From NCBI RefSeq assembly GCF_016125515.1, contig NZ_WGLO01000008.1, positions 62,001 through 126,000 on the forward strand: DNA of 64,000 nucleotides, in the 5' to 3' direction. The notes below the pieces were generated by a model. The model made no database searches, was not told the origin of the DNA, and worked only from the letters and a program-made list of their open reading frames with translations. Both the position numbers and the translations under genes were made by a program. Source of the DNA: Hyphomonas sp. GTDB lineage: Bacteria > Pseudomonadota > Alphaproteobacteria > Caulobacterales > Hyphomonadaceae. Below, piece by piece: positions 53,920 to 62,412 of the stretch (position 1 is its first letter; the number at the start of each line of letters is the position of its first letter).

Positions 53920-54545
53920 TGCGATCCATCCTTCAGGTTGAGCGCCGATTTTAGAAAGTCAGCATGCAGACGGAACAAGGCGTCGAGGTCGAACCGGGCG
54001 TCATCGTCGCGTCCGAAGACGGCCTGCCACAGTCCCGAGAAGGCGAACGGGGCCATGACCAGGCGCGCCGTGAGCCCGGCGTCCGCGATCTCGATCTCGC
54101 CGCGATCGGCACTTCGCTGCAGCGCGTCCGCCATGATGCCGAGAATCCGTTCGACCACGCCCGTCCGGTATTCACGGATCAGCGCTGGAAAGGTGTGGGA
54201 GCCGCCGATCAGCACTTTCATGACGCGCGGGATATCGCTCGTGCGGATCATTTGCGGGCCGAACGTGGCCAGCCCGTCCAGCATCAGGCTGATCGAGGGC
54301 GCGGCGGCCGCGATCTGCGCGATCCGGTCCAGGTTCGGTGTGGTGCGCGACTCAATCAGCGCCCGGAACAGCGCTTCCTTGGACTCAAAATAGAGGTACA
54401 CCGTGCCCTTCGACAGGTTCGCCCGGCCGGCGACGTCTTCCATGCGCGCGGCCGAATAGCCCTTCTCGAAAAACTCATCGAGCGCCGCCGACAGCAGCAA
54501 CTCGCGCCGCTGGTCCTTGGCATCGTCACTTCTTGCCCGCCGCAT
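53916..54545 (-). CDS. TetR-family repressor of the export operon
   Basis: A 209-residue TetR/AcrR regulator. The HTH is in RRELLLSAALDEFFEKGYSAARMEDVAGRANLSKGTVYLYFESKEALFRALI. The rest is an all-helical ligand-binding domain. It is the first gene of its operon, and a nearly perfect palindromic operator (54561-54582) lies 15 nt upstream of its start codon, so autorepression is likely and induction by an exported compound is expected. Confidence 0.93.
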   Translation of the reverse strand: MRRARSDDAKDQRRELLLSAALDEFFEKGYSAARMEDVAGRANLSKGTVYLYFESKEALFRALIESRTTPNLDRIAQIAAAAPSISLMLDGLATFGPQMIRTSDIPRVMKVLIGGSHTFPALIREYRTGVVERILGIMADALQRSADRGEIEIADAGLTARLVMAPFAFSGLWQAVFGRDDDARFDLDALFRLHADFLKSALNLKDGSQ

Positions 54546-54560
54546 CGTGTGAACCTGTTA

Positions 54561-54582
54561 AATAACTGACCAGTCAGTTATT
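54561..54582. promoter_or_regulatory. TetR-type palindromic operator
   Basis: Two 10-bp half sites, AATAACTGAC and GTCAGTTATT, are perfect inverted repeats around a CA spacer. The pattern (T-G-A-C-x-x-G-T-C-A core) is common for TetR regulators of HlyD/ABC exporters. Confidence 0.88.
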
Positions 54583-54664
54583 ACCATGATCCTCCGAGGC
54601 CCACAACGGTCTTCGCGCCGCAGGCGAAAGCGCGCCTGCGGGCCTGCTGGACGAGTTCAGAAGT

Positions 54665-55288
54665 TCAGATTGCGCCGTAGGTGCGCAGGAAAGCTGCCGA
54701 CTGGTCGGCGCAGAACCCGTCCTTGACCGGCGCCCGCATGATCGTGAGGCGGTGGAAGATCGGCCCGAGCAGCTGCTCGATCACATCGTCGAGCTCGAAG
54801 TCGCGTCGGATCACGCGCTTGGCGGCCAGTTCGGCCAGGATCATGCGCAGCGGCTGTCGGATGTCACGCCCGACCCAGGCGCGCCAGACTTCGCCGGCAT
54901 CCTTGTCATCGGCGGCCGCCAGCAGCGCCACACGCAGCACTGCATGGCCATGGCCGGTCCGGGCTGCCGCTTCCAGCGGGATGATCAGCGCGGTGATGCG
55001 CTCCTGCGGGTCGCGTCCGCCTTCGGGCGCATCGGGGATCAGGGCGAGGGCGGCATCGACGCACATCGCGCCGATCGAGGGCCACCAGCGATAGATCGTC
55101 TGTTTCGAAGCGCTCGCCCGCTTGGCCACCGAGTCGACGCTGAACCCGCGCCAGCCGTTTTCCGCCATCTCTTCGCGTGCGGCTTCGAGGATCGCCGACT
55201 TCGACACTTCGCTGCGCGTCGGCCCCTTGCGGGACTTGGCCGCTGCCGGAGCAGGGGCGGGATTTTGCGCATCGGTCGGCGTATTCAT
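54665..55288 (-). CDS. TetR-family regulator
   Basis: A 207-residue TetR/AcrR protein. An Ala/Pro-rich start is followed by the HTH SKSAILEAAREEMAENGWRGFSVDSVAKRASASKQTIYRWWPSIGAMCVDA. The C-terminal part (RTGHGHAVLRVALLAAADDKDAGEVWRAWVGRDIRQPLRMIL) resembles the TetR_C_11 group. It is divergent from the carbonic anhydrase gene, sharing a 149-nt gap. The target is unknown; the gap has only a weak inverted-repeat candidate. Confidence 0.88.
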   Translation of the reverse strand: MNTPTDAQNPAPAPAAAKSRKGPTRSEVSKSAILEAAREEMAENGWRGFSVDSVAKRASASKQTIYRWWPSIGAMCVDAALALIPDAPEGGRDPQERITALIIPLEAAARTGHGHAVLRVALLAAADDKDAGEVWRAWVGRDIRQPLRMILAELAAKRVIRRDFELDDVIEQLLGPIFHRLTIMRAPVKDGFCADQSAAFLRTYGAI

Positions 55289-55437
55289 CTTGGGCTCCTT
55301 GATCCCCCGCGCGGTTATAGCCGGAATCGGCAGCGGGGCGATACTGACCGTTCCGTTCTAAGTGCGATAGGTTTCGAATTTGCTTGCGCCGTAACAGGAA
55401 TTGCCTATCTCGCGCGTCGAGACTTCAGGAGACGAGC

Positions 55438-56061
55438 ATGAAAACGGTCGACGACCTGATCGCTGGTTACCGGCGCTTTCGTGCGGGCGTTTACGCTGAA
55501 CAGGCCCAGCTTTACAGGGAACTCGGCGAGGGTCAGGACCCGGACATCATGCTGATCGCCTGCGCTGACAGCCGCGCAGAGCCGTCGGATATCTTCAACG
55601 CTGCGCCGGGTCAGATGTTCGTCGTCCGCAACGTCGCGAACCTCGTGCCGCCCTACAAGCCGGATGGCGGTCTGCACGGGGTCTCCTCGGCCCTCGAGTT
55701 CGCGGTCCGCGTCCTCAAGGTGCGCCATATCGTGGTGATGGGCCATGGCGGCTGCGGCGGCATTTCGGCTTCCCTGTCTGACGATAAGAGCCCGCTGATC
55801 GGCGAATTCGTGGCCCCCTGGGTGAAGCTGCTGGATGAGGCCCGCGACCGGGTCCGCGAAAGCGGCTCGGTGAACCCGCAATTCGCGCTCGAGCTCGAAG
55901 GCATCGAAACCTCGCTCGCCAACTTGATGAGCTTTCCCTGGGTCGCCGCAGCCGTCCAGAAGGGCGACCTTGAACTCCACGGCGCGTGGTTCGCGATCAA
56001 GCACGGCGAACTGCACTGGCGGAACCCCAAAACCCGGCGTTTCGAGATCGTCGCCCCCTGA
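55438..56061 (+). CDS. Beta-carbonic anhydrase
   Basis: A 207-residue zinc enzyme interconverting CO2 and bicarbonate. The zinc ligands are all seen: Cys and Asp in IACADSRAEP, His and Cys in VVMGHGGCGGI. PGQMFVVRNVANLVPPY is the conserved N-terminal block, and LEFAVRVLKVRHI follows. WVAAAVQKGDLELHGAWFAIKHGELHW ends it. ATG 55438 has AGGAG upstream. It is followed by a tRNA-Ala gene. Confidence 0.94.
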   Translation: MKTVDDLIAGYRRFRAGVYAEQAQLYRELGEGQDPDIMLIACADSRAEPSDIFNAAPGQMFVVRNVANLVPPYKPDGGLHGVSSALEFAVRVLKVRHIVVMGHGGCGGISASLSDDKSPLIGEFVAPWVKLLDEARDRVRESGSVNPQFALELEGIETSLANLMSFPWVAAAVQKGDLELHGAWFAIKHGELHWRNPKTRRFEIVAP

Positions 56062-56145
56062 ACGCGCCGCCCGGCGTGAGACGCAACGTCCCGGGGGCCG
56101 CCTCTTCCAAACACTCGCCGGGCCGATTATATCTGCCGCCGGAAT

Positions 56146-56221
56146 GGGGACGTAGCTCAGCTGGGAGAGCGCGGCGTTCGCAATGCCGAGGTCGGGAGTT
56201 CGATCCTCCTCGTCTCCACCA
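56146..56221 (+). tRNA. tRNA-Ala (anticodon CGC)
   Basis: A 76-nt cloverleaf. The acceptor GGGGACG pairs with CGTCTCC, with one G-T pair. The D-arm is AGCTCAGCTGGGAGAGC. The anticodon stem CGGCG/TGCCG encloses loop TTCGCAA with anticodon CGC. The T-arm GGGAGTTCGATCCTCC carries TTCGA. A genomic CCA end is present. It reads GCG codons. Confidence 0.93.
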
Positions 56222-56227
56222 TTCCGC

Positions 56228-56848
56228 TCATCTCCCGGTCATCACCGACGCGAACACCGCCGCGACAAGCATCGCCGTGGCAGCGGCTCGGTTGAACCAG
56301 CGCGTGAATGTGGGTGACTGGAAGCGCGCATTCATTGTATCCGCCAGCCAGGCATAGACGGCCAGTCCGAACAGTTCGCACGCCGTGATCGTCACCAGCA
56401 TGACCAACGCTTGCGGCGCCACAGGTTTCGTCACATCGAAATAGGACGGCAACAGCAGCCCGAAGAATACCAGCGCGTTCGGGTTCATCAGTTGCAGCCC
56501 GACGCCGCGCAGGAACAGCCGCCCGCGTGGCGGCGCATCTTCTGCGCGGGCTCGCGGCCGGTCGGGGTCGGAAGTCGCAATTGTCCAGGCGAGCCAGGCA
56601 ATGAACCCGACGCCGGCAACCTTCAGGCCGATCAGCAGGGACGGGAACCTGGCGGCAAACGCGGCAAGGCCCGTCGCGGCCAGCGTGATCCAGACGAAAT
56701 TCGCCGCGGCCACGCCCATGCCCGCAATCATCGCGGTCGGCGCGCGGTAGCGCAGCGCCGTGCTCATCACCAGCATCACGGCCGGGCCGGGCGTCAGACC
56801 GCCCGCGATGAACAGCATCAGCAGCGCAACCCAGACGGACAGGTCCAA
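56228..56848 (-). CDS. LysE/RhtB-family transporter
   Basis: A 206-residue membrane protein with about six hydrophobic segments. The hallmark AGGLTPGPAVMLVMSTALRYRAPTAMIAGMGVA (P-G-P) is followed by GLKVAGVGFIAWLAWTI and FLRGVGLQLMNPNALVFFGLLLPSYFD with N-P-x-A-L. It is a second LysE-type exporter in the window. It lies 22 nt downstream of ppa on the same strand and could be cotranscribed. Substrate unknown. Confidence 0.9.
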   Translation of the reverse strand: MDLSVWVALLMLFIAGGLTPGPAVMLVMSTALRYRAPTAMIAGMGVAAANFVWITLAATGLAAFAARFPSLLIGLKVAGVGFIAWLAWTIATSDPDRPRARAEDAPPRGRLFLRGVGLQLMNPNALVFFGLLLPSYFDVTKPVAPQALVMLVTITACELFGLAVYAWLADTMNARFQSPTFTRWFNRAAATAMLVAAVFASVMTGR

Positions 56849-56870
56849 AGGCTGCGCTCCGGTGTCTGGC

Positions 56871-57404
56871 TTACTTCTCGGTCTTGCCGCGCTCGACCGC
56901 GTCGCGGATCAGCTCGCGCGCCTTGTCGACGCCGTACCAGCCGTCCACGCGCGTCCACTTGCCTTGTTCCAGATCCTTGTAGTGCTGGAAGAAGTGCTGG
57001 ACCTTGTCGATCAGGGTCTGCGGCAGGTCGTGATAGGTGGCGATCTTGTCGTAATAGGCGGTCAGCTTAGGGTGCGGCACGGCGAGGATTTTCTCATCCT
57101 GGCCCTTGTCGTCGGTCATCATCAGCACGCCGACCGGGCGCACGCGCAGCACCGAGCCCGGCACCAGCGGACGGTTGCCCACCACCATCACGTCGATCGG
57201 GTCGCCGTCGAGGCTCAGCGTATGGGGCACGAAGCCGTAATTACACGGGTAGCGCATCTCGGTGTACAGGAACCGGTCCACGAACATCGCACCGGATTCC
57301 TTGTCGATCTCGTACTTGATCGCATCCCCGCCCAGCGGCACCTCGATCAGCACGTTCACATCGTCCGGCGGGTTGTGTCCGGTCTTGATCTTGGAAAGGT
57401 CCAT
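56871..57404 (-). CDS. ppa: Inorganic pyrophosphatase
   Basis: A 177-residue family I soluble pyrophosphatase, hydrolysing PPi with Mg2+. [56 protein letters not shown] holds the catalytic tyrosines and the D-G-D-P-x-D motif. [40 protein letters not shown] is the C-terminal region. ATG 57404 matches the family start; the frame stays open upstream without conservation. Confidence 0.96.
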   Translation of the reverse strand: MDLSKIKTGHNPPDDVNVLIEVPLGGDAIKYEIDKESGAMFVDRFLYTEMRYPCNYGFVPHTLSLDGDPIDVMVVGNRPLVPGSVLRVRPVGVLMMTDDKGQDEKILAVPHPKLTAYYDKIATYHDLPQTLIDKVQHFFQHYKDLEQGKWTRVDGWYGVDKARELIRDAVERGKTEK

Positions 57405-57501
57405 GGCGCGACAAAGTCCTTCGGCGTGGGAGGGCAGGAGGTTCGGCGCTCCGATGACGCGCCGCAGCATAAACGTCAAGGTCCCGCGCCCACCAGAAGG
57501 G

Positions 57502-57804
57502 TTAACGGGAGGGGTGCATTTCCGCCGCCTCGAACATCTGCATCGCGGTCGGCTCCGGCGAAAGCGCGCGGATCGCCTTCACGAAAGCAAGGCTCTCCGG
57601 CACCGCGAAGTGCGCATTCAGCGCGTCCATGTCCGCCCACTTTTCCACGAACACCAGCCGCCAGGGATCCTCGCAATCGACATGAACATTGTGCGCGATG
57701 CATCCCGGCTCGGCTCGCGAACGCACCGAATGCGCCACGCAAAGCCGCGTGATCTCGCCGGCCGTTTCCGGCGTCGTCAGTACGTGACCGGTGACGAGGA
57801 TCAT
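57502..57804 (-). CDS. Antibiotic biosynthesis monooxygenase (ABM)-domain protein
   Basis: A 100-residue ferredoxin-like dimer of the ABM/YgiN group. [66 protein letters not shown] has the conserved E-P-G-C and E-x-W-x-D-x-x-A-L-x-x-H-F pattern. Members are quinol or aromatic monooxygenases or heme-binding proteins. The ATG overlaps the stop of the 2OG-oxygenase-like gene (4 nt). Confidence 0.87.
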   Translation of the reverse strand: MILVTGHVLTTPETAGEITRLCVAHSVRSRAEPGCIAHNVHVDCEDPWRLVFVEKWADMDALNAHFAVPESLAFVKAIRALSPEPTAMQMFEAAEMHPSR

Positions 57805-58412
57805 GCGGTCCGCCTCGCAGCATAATTGAAACTCACCGAAATACGCGCGTCCTCGCTGATGCTCGGCATCACCTCGTGCCGCAGCCAGCTTTCCCACAAG
57901 AGGCAATGGCCCTCCGTAGGCTGAACATAGACGAACCGCCGCGCCGCCTCCGGTGCATCGTCCACCAGTTGCGGCGCCGCCATCATCATTGCGAGGCGAG
58001 GGTCCTCGAATTTCAGCCGTCCGGCGCCCTCCGGCACGCACACATAATACGTGCCCGAAATCACCGAGCCCGGATGGATATGGCCCGAATGGTGCCCGCC
58101 CTCACCGAGGATGTTAACCCAGAGGGCGTCGAGCTCCAGCTTCAGCCCCGCCATGTCCCAGTGCAGTGCCCGCGCATAAGCGGCGGCCGCCTTGTCGAGA
58201 TGTTTCTTCAGCGCCGCAAATTCCGGAAACCGTTCCGGCAGGTCGTCCAGCGAAGCGTAAGACGTATAGCCCGGATAGCCTTCGGCCTCACACCAGGCAT
58301 TGCCCGCCACGTCATCATCCGACAGCACCCAGATCGCGCGCTCCAGACTTTCACGCAAGGCCGCGTCGCCAACCGGCGTCTCTTCGATCAGGCTGGCAAA
58401 CAGGTGTCGCAT
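57801..58412 (-). CDS. TIGR02466-type putative 2OG-Fe(II) oxygenase
   Basis: A 203-residue protein of the double-stranded beta-helix oxygenase fold. GEGGHHSGHIHPGSVISGTYYVCVPEGAGRLKFEDPRLAMMMA holds the H-x-H-P and S-G-x-Y-Y-V and F-E-D-P-R elements, and HCLLWESWLRHEVMPSISEDARISVSFNY has the second His. In marine bacteria and phages this family lies near diverse genes; the substrate is unknown. Twelve nt follow the SRPBCC gene. Confidence 0.85.
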   Translation of the reverse strand: MRHLFASLIEETPVGDAALRESLERAIWVLSDDDVAGNAWCEAEGYPGYTSYASLDDLPERFPEFAALKKHLDKAAAAYARALHWDMAGLKLELDALWVNILGEGGHHSGHIHPGSVISGTYYVCVPEGAGRLKFEDPRLAMMMAAPQLVDDAPEAARRFVYVQPTEGHCLLWESWLRHEVMPSISEDARISVSFNYAARRTA

Positions 58413-58423
58413 GGCCGCGCGCG

Positions 58424-58906
58424 TTACAGGCTTTTCGCCAGCGCTTCAAGCTGATCGGTGGCCGCGCCCCATCCGGCCTCGAAGCCCATTGCTTCGTGTT
58501 CCTTCAGGGTTTCCTCGGTCCAGTGCAGCGCCCGCCAGAGGAATTGCGTGCGCCCCTCGCCGCCATCGGCGAGCAGGACTTCCGTGACCATGTAGGGTCG
58601 GTCGGACGGCACCCATCCGGCGCGGAAGGCGTCCGTCGAGACCAGCCGCCGCATCGGTTCGACTTCGAGAAAGACGCCCGCCTGCGGGAACGACTCGCCG
58701 TCCGGCCCCCGGAACATGGCGGTCATCTCGCCGCCCGGCCGCAGGTCGATGGAGATGCCAGTCGCGCGCCACGGTTTCGGGCAGAACCAGTCTTCCATCA
58801 GCTTCGGCTCGGTCCAGCAGCGCCAGACATTTTTCACGGGCGCGTCCAGCACGCGGTTGAGCTCAAGCGCGTAATTGGCGGCAGTGCGGGTGGAAGTGTC
58901 GGTCAT
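58424..58906 (-). CDS. SRPBCC/AHSA1-domain protein
   Basis: A 160-residue START/AHSA1-fold protein. LNRVLDAPVKNVWRCWTEPKLMEDWFCPKPW is the typical N-terminal strand-helix, and LRPGGEMTAMFRGPDGESFPQAGVFLEVEPMRRLVSTDAF follows. TEETLKEHEAMGFEAGWGAATDQLEALAKSL is the C-terminal helix. Such proteins bind hydrophobic ligands. It lies 28 nt downstream of the DHFR-like gene. Confidence 0.9.
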   Translation of the reverse strand: MTDTSTRTAANYALELNRVLDAPVKNVWRCWTEPKLMEDWFCPKPWRATGISIDLRPGGEMTAMFRGPDGESFPQAGVFLEVEPMRRLVSTDAFRAGWVPSDRPYMVTEVLLADGGEGRTQFLWRALHWTEETLKEHEAMGFEAGWGAATDQLEALAKSL

Positions 58907-58934
58907 GGCAAGTCTCCGTTCTGGGAAAAGGAGG

Positions 58935-59534
58935 TCAGTAGGCGCCGGTCCGCATCGGGCCGGCGGGCGTGTAGGTGTTGACGATCACGCCGGACTCGCC
59001 CGTCCGGCTGCGGATCAGTTTGAGTTCGGCCGGCGCTTCGCCGCCACCGAAGAGGCGTTTGCCGGTGCCGATCAGCACAGGGAAGATCATCAGGATCACC
59101 TCATCAGCGAGCTGCTGGCTGATGAGCAGCGAGGTCAGCGAAGAACTTCCCCAGACAATCAGGTCCGGACCCTTCGTGTCCTTGATGCGCCGGATCCCCG
59201 CCGCAAGGTCTGGCCCCAACGCTTCCGCGGGGCCCCAGGCGAGGCTCTCTGGCCGGTGCGTTGCCACATACTTCGTGGCGCCATTGATCTGGTCCGCCAT
59301 CGGACCTTGCGAATGCGGCCAGTAGCCCGCCCAGATGTCATACGTCCGCCGTCCGATCAGCAGGTCAAACCGATCGCCATGCGCCGCGCCGATCGCCTCG
59401 CCGCCGGCGGGGTCATCGTGCGGCGCCGCCCAGCCGCCATGCGCAAAGCCGCCATCGCGGTCTTCGTCCGGCCCGCCCGGCGCCTGGATGATGCCGTCCA
59501 GCGAGACGTGTTCAAGGATTGTGATCCGTCTCAT
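58935..59534 (-). CDS. Dihydrofolate reductase-like (RibD C-terminal) protein
   Basis: A 199-residue RibD_C/DHFR-fold protein (YyaP/YwjB type). RRITILEHVSLDGIIQAPGGPDEDRDGGFAHGGW is the start, FDLLIGRRTYDIWAGYWP the cofactor region, and DLIVWGSSSLTSLLISQQLADEVILMIFPVLIGTGKRLF the conserved end. It is a probable NADPH-dependent reductase; substrate unknown. The ATG overlaps the TetR stop by 4 nt. Confidence 0.9.
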   Translation of the reverse strand: MRRITILEHVSLDGIIQAPGGPDEDRDGGFAHGGWAAPHDDPAGGEAIGAAHGDRFDLLIGRRTYDIWAGYWPHSQGPMADQINGATKYVATHRPESLAWGPAEALGPDLAAGIRRIKDTKGPDLIVWGSSSLTSLLISQQLADEVILMIFPVLIGTGKRLFGGGEAPAELKLIRSRTGESGVIVNTYTPAGPMRTGAY

Positions 59535-60145
59535 GCGCGGCCTGTGCGCCCGAACAGCAGTTCCACATAGCGTTTCAGATGGTGCACCGTGTCCCGCGCC
59601 GCCTCCGGCTCGCCGCTGGCTTTTGCCAGGATGAAGGCGCCTTGCAAAACGGCCTGCGTATGCAGCGCCAGGCTCCGCGCACTCCAGTCCGCATCGATGC
59701 CGTATCTTGCGACGGCGGCCTCGATATCCTCCACCAGCCTTTCTGCGTGGCCCGAAATGCTGTTCCAGCACGCGGCCTGCACCGCCGGGCTCGTCGCATA
59801 GGCCTCCTGAACCATCGTGCCGACGAAACAGGTGAAGGCCTGCGGCGCGCCGTCGATCAGCTGCGCGCGGAACGCAATATAGCCCAGCACCCGGTCGAGC
59901 GGATCGTCCGCGTCATGATACGGTGCCGCCTCGAACATCCGGCCCGTCGTCTCGGACCAGTGGTCCGCTGCCGCCGCTGCCAGCTGCTCCTTGCTCTTGA
60001 AGTGGTGGAAGAACGCCCCTTTCGACACGCTCGCCGCCGCGCAGATCTCGTCCACGCTGGTCGCCGCCAGCCCCTTGGCCCGCACCAGGTCGAACGCCGC
60101 CTCCATCAGGCCGTCGCGGGTTGCCGGGTTTGCTGTTCGGCCCAT
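59531..60145 (-). CDS. TetR-family regulator
   Basis: A 204-residue TetR/AcrR regulator. The HTH is in TRDGLMEAAFDLVRAKGLAATSVDEICAAASVSKGAFFHHFKSKEQLAAA. The rest is helical (TetR_C, AcrR/NemR-like). It heads the run DHFR-like, SRPBCC, TIGR02466, ABM, so it probably controls them together. An imperfect operator (60170-60187) is upstream. ATG 60145 is preferred. Confidence 0.9.
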   Translation of the reverse strand: MGRTANPATRDGLMEAAFDLVRAKGLAATSVDEICAAASVSKGAFFHHFKSKEQLAAAAADHWSETTGRMFEAAPYHDADDPLDRVLGYIAFRAQLIDGAPQAFTCFVGTMVQEAYATSPAVQAACWNSISGHAERLVEDIEAAVARYGIDADWSARSLALHTQAVLQGAFILAKASGEPEAARDTVHHLKRYVELLFGRTGRA

Positions 60146-60169
60146 GGAAGTCTCCCTCGCCCAAAACAT

Positions 60170-60187
60170 ACCAACCAGTCGGTTCGT
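60170..60187. promoter_or_regulatory. TetR-type operator (imperfect)
   Basis: Inverted half sites ACCAACC and GGTTCGT, with one mismatch, flank AGTC. It lies 24 nt upstream of the TetR start, the usual place for autoregulation. Confidence 0.6.
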
Positions 60188-60218
60188 TCGTCAATCCGGA
60201 TTCTCCCCCCGGAAAACA

Positions 60219-60248
60219 AAACCGCCCGCACGCGGGTGCGGACGGTTT
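60219..60248 (-). terminator. Rho-independent terminator of the monooxygenase gene
   Basis: The stem AAACCG.CCGCAC with GTGCGG.CGGTTT (one mismatch) and a four-base loop is followed on the minus strand by TTTTGTTTTCC. A second GC hairpin (60261-60271 with 60279-60289, 11 bp) lies between it and the stop. Confidence 0.88.
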
Positions 60249-60294
60249 CGGGCCGGGTCAGACGGGCCGCGCGGCGGGCGCGGCCCGTCTCGTC

Positions 60295-62046
60295 CTATTC
60301 AGGGGAGGGCATCAGCCCCGCTGCGGTCAGCCGCTCCACGATGATCGGCATCAGCTTTTCGGGAATCTCGCCCATGGGCGGATGGCTGGTGAAGGTGCGC
60401 GACTCCGACAGCATGCGGTCACCTTGGCGGATGATGAAGCCCTCATAATCCTTCGCCGCTACCTGGTTGCAGATCTCGGTATAGGTGTTCAGCCCCCCCG
60501 CATACGGCATGAACATGCGCGGCTTGCCCGGCACGTTGGCGCCCATGTACCAGCTGTTGGCCTGCGGCAGCAGCGAGGGCGTCACCGCCTCGGCCACATG
60601 CCGGCACCACGCCGCTTCTGCCTCTTCGGATGCCTCGATGCTCGTCTGCTGGCGCTGCTTCAGCGCCACGAGGCAATCGGCGATCCATTCGACATGCTGT
60701 TCGATGGAGTTTATCATGTTGGTCAGCACCGAGGGGCTCCCCGGCCCAGTGATGGTGAACAAGTTCGGGAAGCCCGCAACCATCACGCCGAGATAGGTGC
60801 GCGGCCCTTCCGCCCAGTGGTCCTTGATCCGCCGGCCGCCGACACCGCGCAGGTCGATGCGGTCAATCGCGCCGGTCATCGCATCGAACCCGGTGGCGAG
60901 CACGACGGCGTCAAATGCGTAGGTCTTCGCCGAGGTTTCGATGCCTTCCGGCGTGAACCCTACCAGCGGCTCGGCGCGCAGGTTCACCAGCTCGACATTC
61001 GGGCGGTTGAAGGTGGCGTAATAGCCGGTGTCGACGCAGGGCCGCTTCGTGCCGAACGGGTGATCCTTCGGCGTCAGCAGGTCGGCGACCGCGGGGTCGG
61101 ACACCTGCTCGCGGATCTTGCCGGCGATGAAGTCCTGCACGATGCGGTTGGCTTCCGGGTCGATGGACGTATCGGCAAACGCGCCGAGGATGCGGAAGCC
61201 GCCCCAGGCCCAGCGGCGCTCAAGCTCCGCCTTGATCTCTTCGGGCGCCGTTTCGGTGGCGAGCGCTTCGGAGGCCTCGTTCTGGAACCCGCCCACCGTG
61301 TCCTTGGAAGCGGCGCGATAGGCGCGCGGATCCTTCGCCCAGGCTTCGAAATCGGCCTGCGGGATCGGGCCGTTATGGGCCGGCATCGAATAGTTCGGCG
61401 TGCGCTGGAATATGGTCAGATGATCCGCCTGCTGCGCAATGATCGGGATCGACTGGATCGCGGACGAGCCCGTGCCGATGATGCCGACGCGCATGCCGGA
61501 GAAGTCCACGCCCTCATGTGGCCAGCGCGAAGTGCGGTAGATGTCGCCCTTGTACGTGTCGAGGTCGGGGAAGGTGACGTCCGTCGGGATCGACAGGCAG
61601 CCGGTCGCCAGGATCAGGTGGCGGCAGCGCACCGGGTCGCCGGCATCCGTCTGGACATTCCAGACCTGCCCGGCCTCATCCCAGTGCGCCGCGGTCACCT
61701 TTGTGTTGAACTGGATATCGCGCTTCAGGTCGAACCGTTCGGCCACGTGCTCGGCATAGCGCAGCAGCTCCGGCTGTGGCGCATAGCGTTCGGACCAGCG
61801 CCACTCCTGTTCCAGCTCTTCGTCAAACCCGAAGCTGTATTCCAGGCTCTGTATGTCGACGCGCGCGCCGGGATACCGGTTCCAGTACCAGGTGCCGCCC
61901 ACGCCGCTGCCCGCTTCCACCACTTTGGCGTTGAAGCCCAGCCCGCGCAACTTGTGCAGCATGTACATGCCGGCAAATCCCGCGCCGACGATCAGCGCGT
62001 CGATGGGCTGGCGTTCAGTTAACGTGTCCTTTGCCGAAACGGCCAT
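60295..62046 (-). CDS. Flavin-containing Baeyer-Villiger-type monooxygenase
   Basis: A 583-residue FAD/NADPH monooxygenase. The FAD fold DALIVGAGFAGMYMLHKLRGLG is at residues 16-37, followed by GVGGTWYWNRYPGARVDIQSLEYSF (typical of BVMOs). The NADPH fold is VGIIGTGSSAIQSIPIIAQQA. The fingerprint F-x-G-x-x-x-H-x-x-x-W is YKGDIYRTSRW (165-175), so the usual His is Arg. GFDAMTGAIDRIDLRGVGG and GPGSPSVLTNMI follow. It probably oxidises ketones to esters or lactones; substrate unknown. ATG 62046 is preferred. Confidence 0.9.
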   Translation of the reverse strand: MAVSAKDTLTERQPIDALIVGAGFAGMYMLHKLRGLGFNAKVVEAGSGVGGTWYWNRYPGARVDIQSLEYSFGFDEELEQEWRWSERYAPQPELLRYAEHVAERFDLKRDIQFNTKVTAAHWDEAGQVWNVQTDAGDPVRCRHLILATGCLSIPTDVTFPDLDTYKGDIYRTSRWPHEGVDFSGMRVGIIGTGSSAIQSIPIIAQQADHLTIFQRTPNYSMPAHNGPIPQADFEAWAKDPRAYRAASKDTVGGFQNEASEALATETAPEEIKAELERRWAWGGFRILGAFADTSIDPEANRIVQDFIAGKIREQVSDPAVADLLTPKDHPFGTKRPCVDTGYYATFNRPNVELVNLRAEPLVGFTPEGIETSAKTYAFDAVVLATGFDAMTGAIDRIDLRGVGGRRIKDHWAEGPRTYLGVMVAGFPNLFTITGPGSPSVLTNMINSIEQHVEWIADCLVALKQRQQTSIEASEEAEAAWCRHVAEAVTPSLLPQANSWYMGANVPGKPRMFMPYAGGLNTYTEICNQVAAKDYEGFIIRQGDRMLSESRTFTSHPPMGEIPEKLMPIIVERLTAAGLMPSPE

Positions 62047-62174
62047 GGCGGTCTCCTCCCTCGTCCGGGCGCTTTGGCATCCGGGTTTCTTCCGCCACAT
62101 TGATGCATGAATGTCGCACCCGGGTATAGTCGCCCGCAGCCATCACGCTGCGTCAAACCTCGGCGCCCTCTTGT

Positions 62175-62220
62175 CCTCCCTCGCGTGAGCGGGGGAGGTG
62201 GCAGCCGGCAAAGCCGGCTG
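62175..62220. repeat. REP-like palindromic intergenic repeat
   Basis: A 10-bp stem (CCTCCCTCGC with GCGGGGGAGG, one G-T pair, loop GTGA) is followed by a second 8-bp stem (CAGCCGGC-AAA-GCCGGCTG) and ACGGAGGG. The double-hairpin layout is a known repeat type in Caulobacterales genomes. It occupies the 366-nt gap 62047-62412; the rest has an 8-bp inverted repeat (62291-62298 with 62327-62334) and no gene. Confidence 0.7.
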
Positions 62221-62412
62221 ACGGAGGGCGTCGACGCCCACCCCTAAAAGCAGCCACCTGCGGAGAGGGCATCACCAGCCTCCAGACTACTTCCGTCCCA
62301 ACATGCCACTCTCGCCCCAGCCCATTGGACGGAAATCGCCGAAAACCGGCCATCGGCACCCACCGGCGAACGCCCGCGACCTCGACCGGCTTTTCTGCAT
62401 GAGCTAGCAGTT

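Noticed and set aside
55289-55437. Possible operator ACTGACCGTTCCGTTC before the second TetR gene
   Set aside because: The inverted repeat is too weak to call without binding data.
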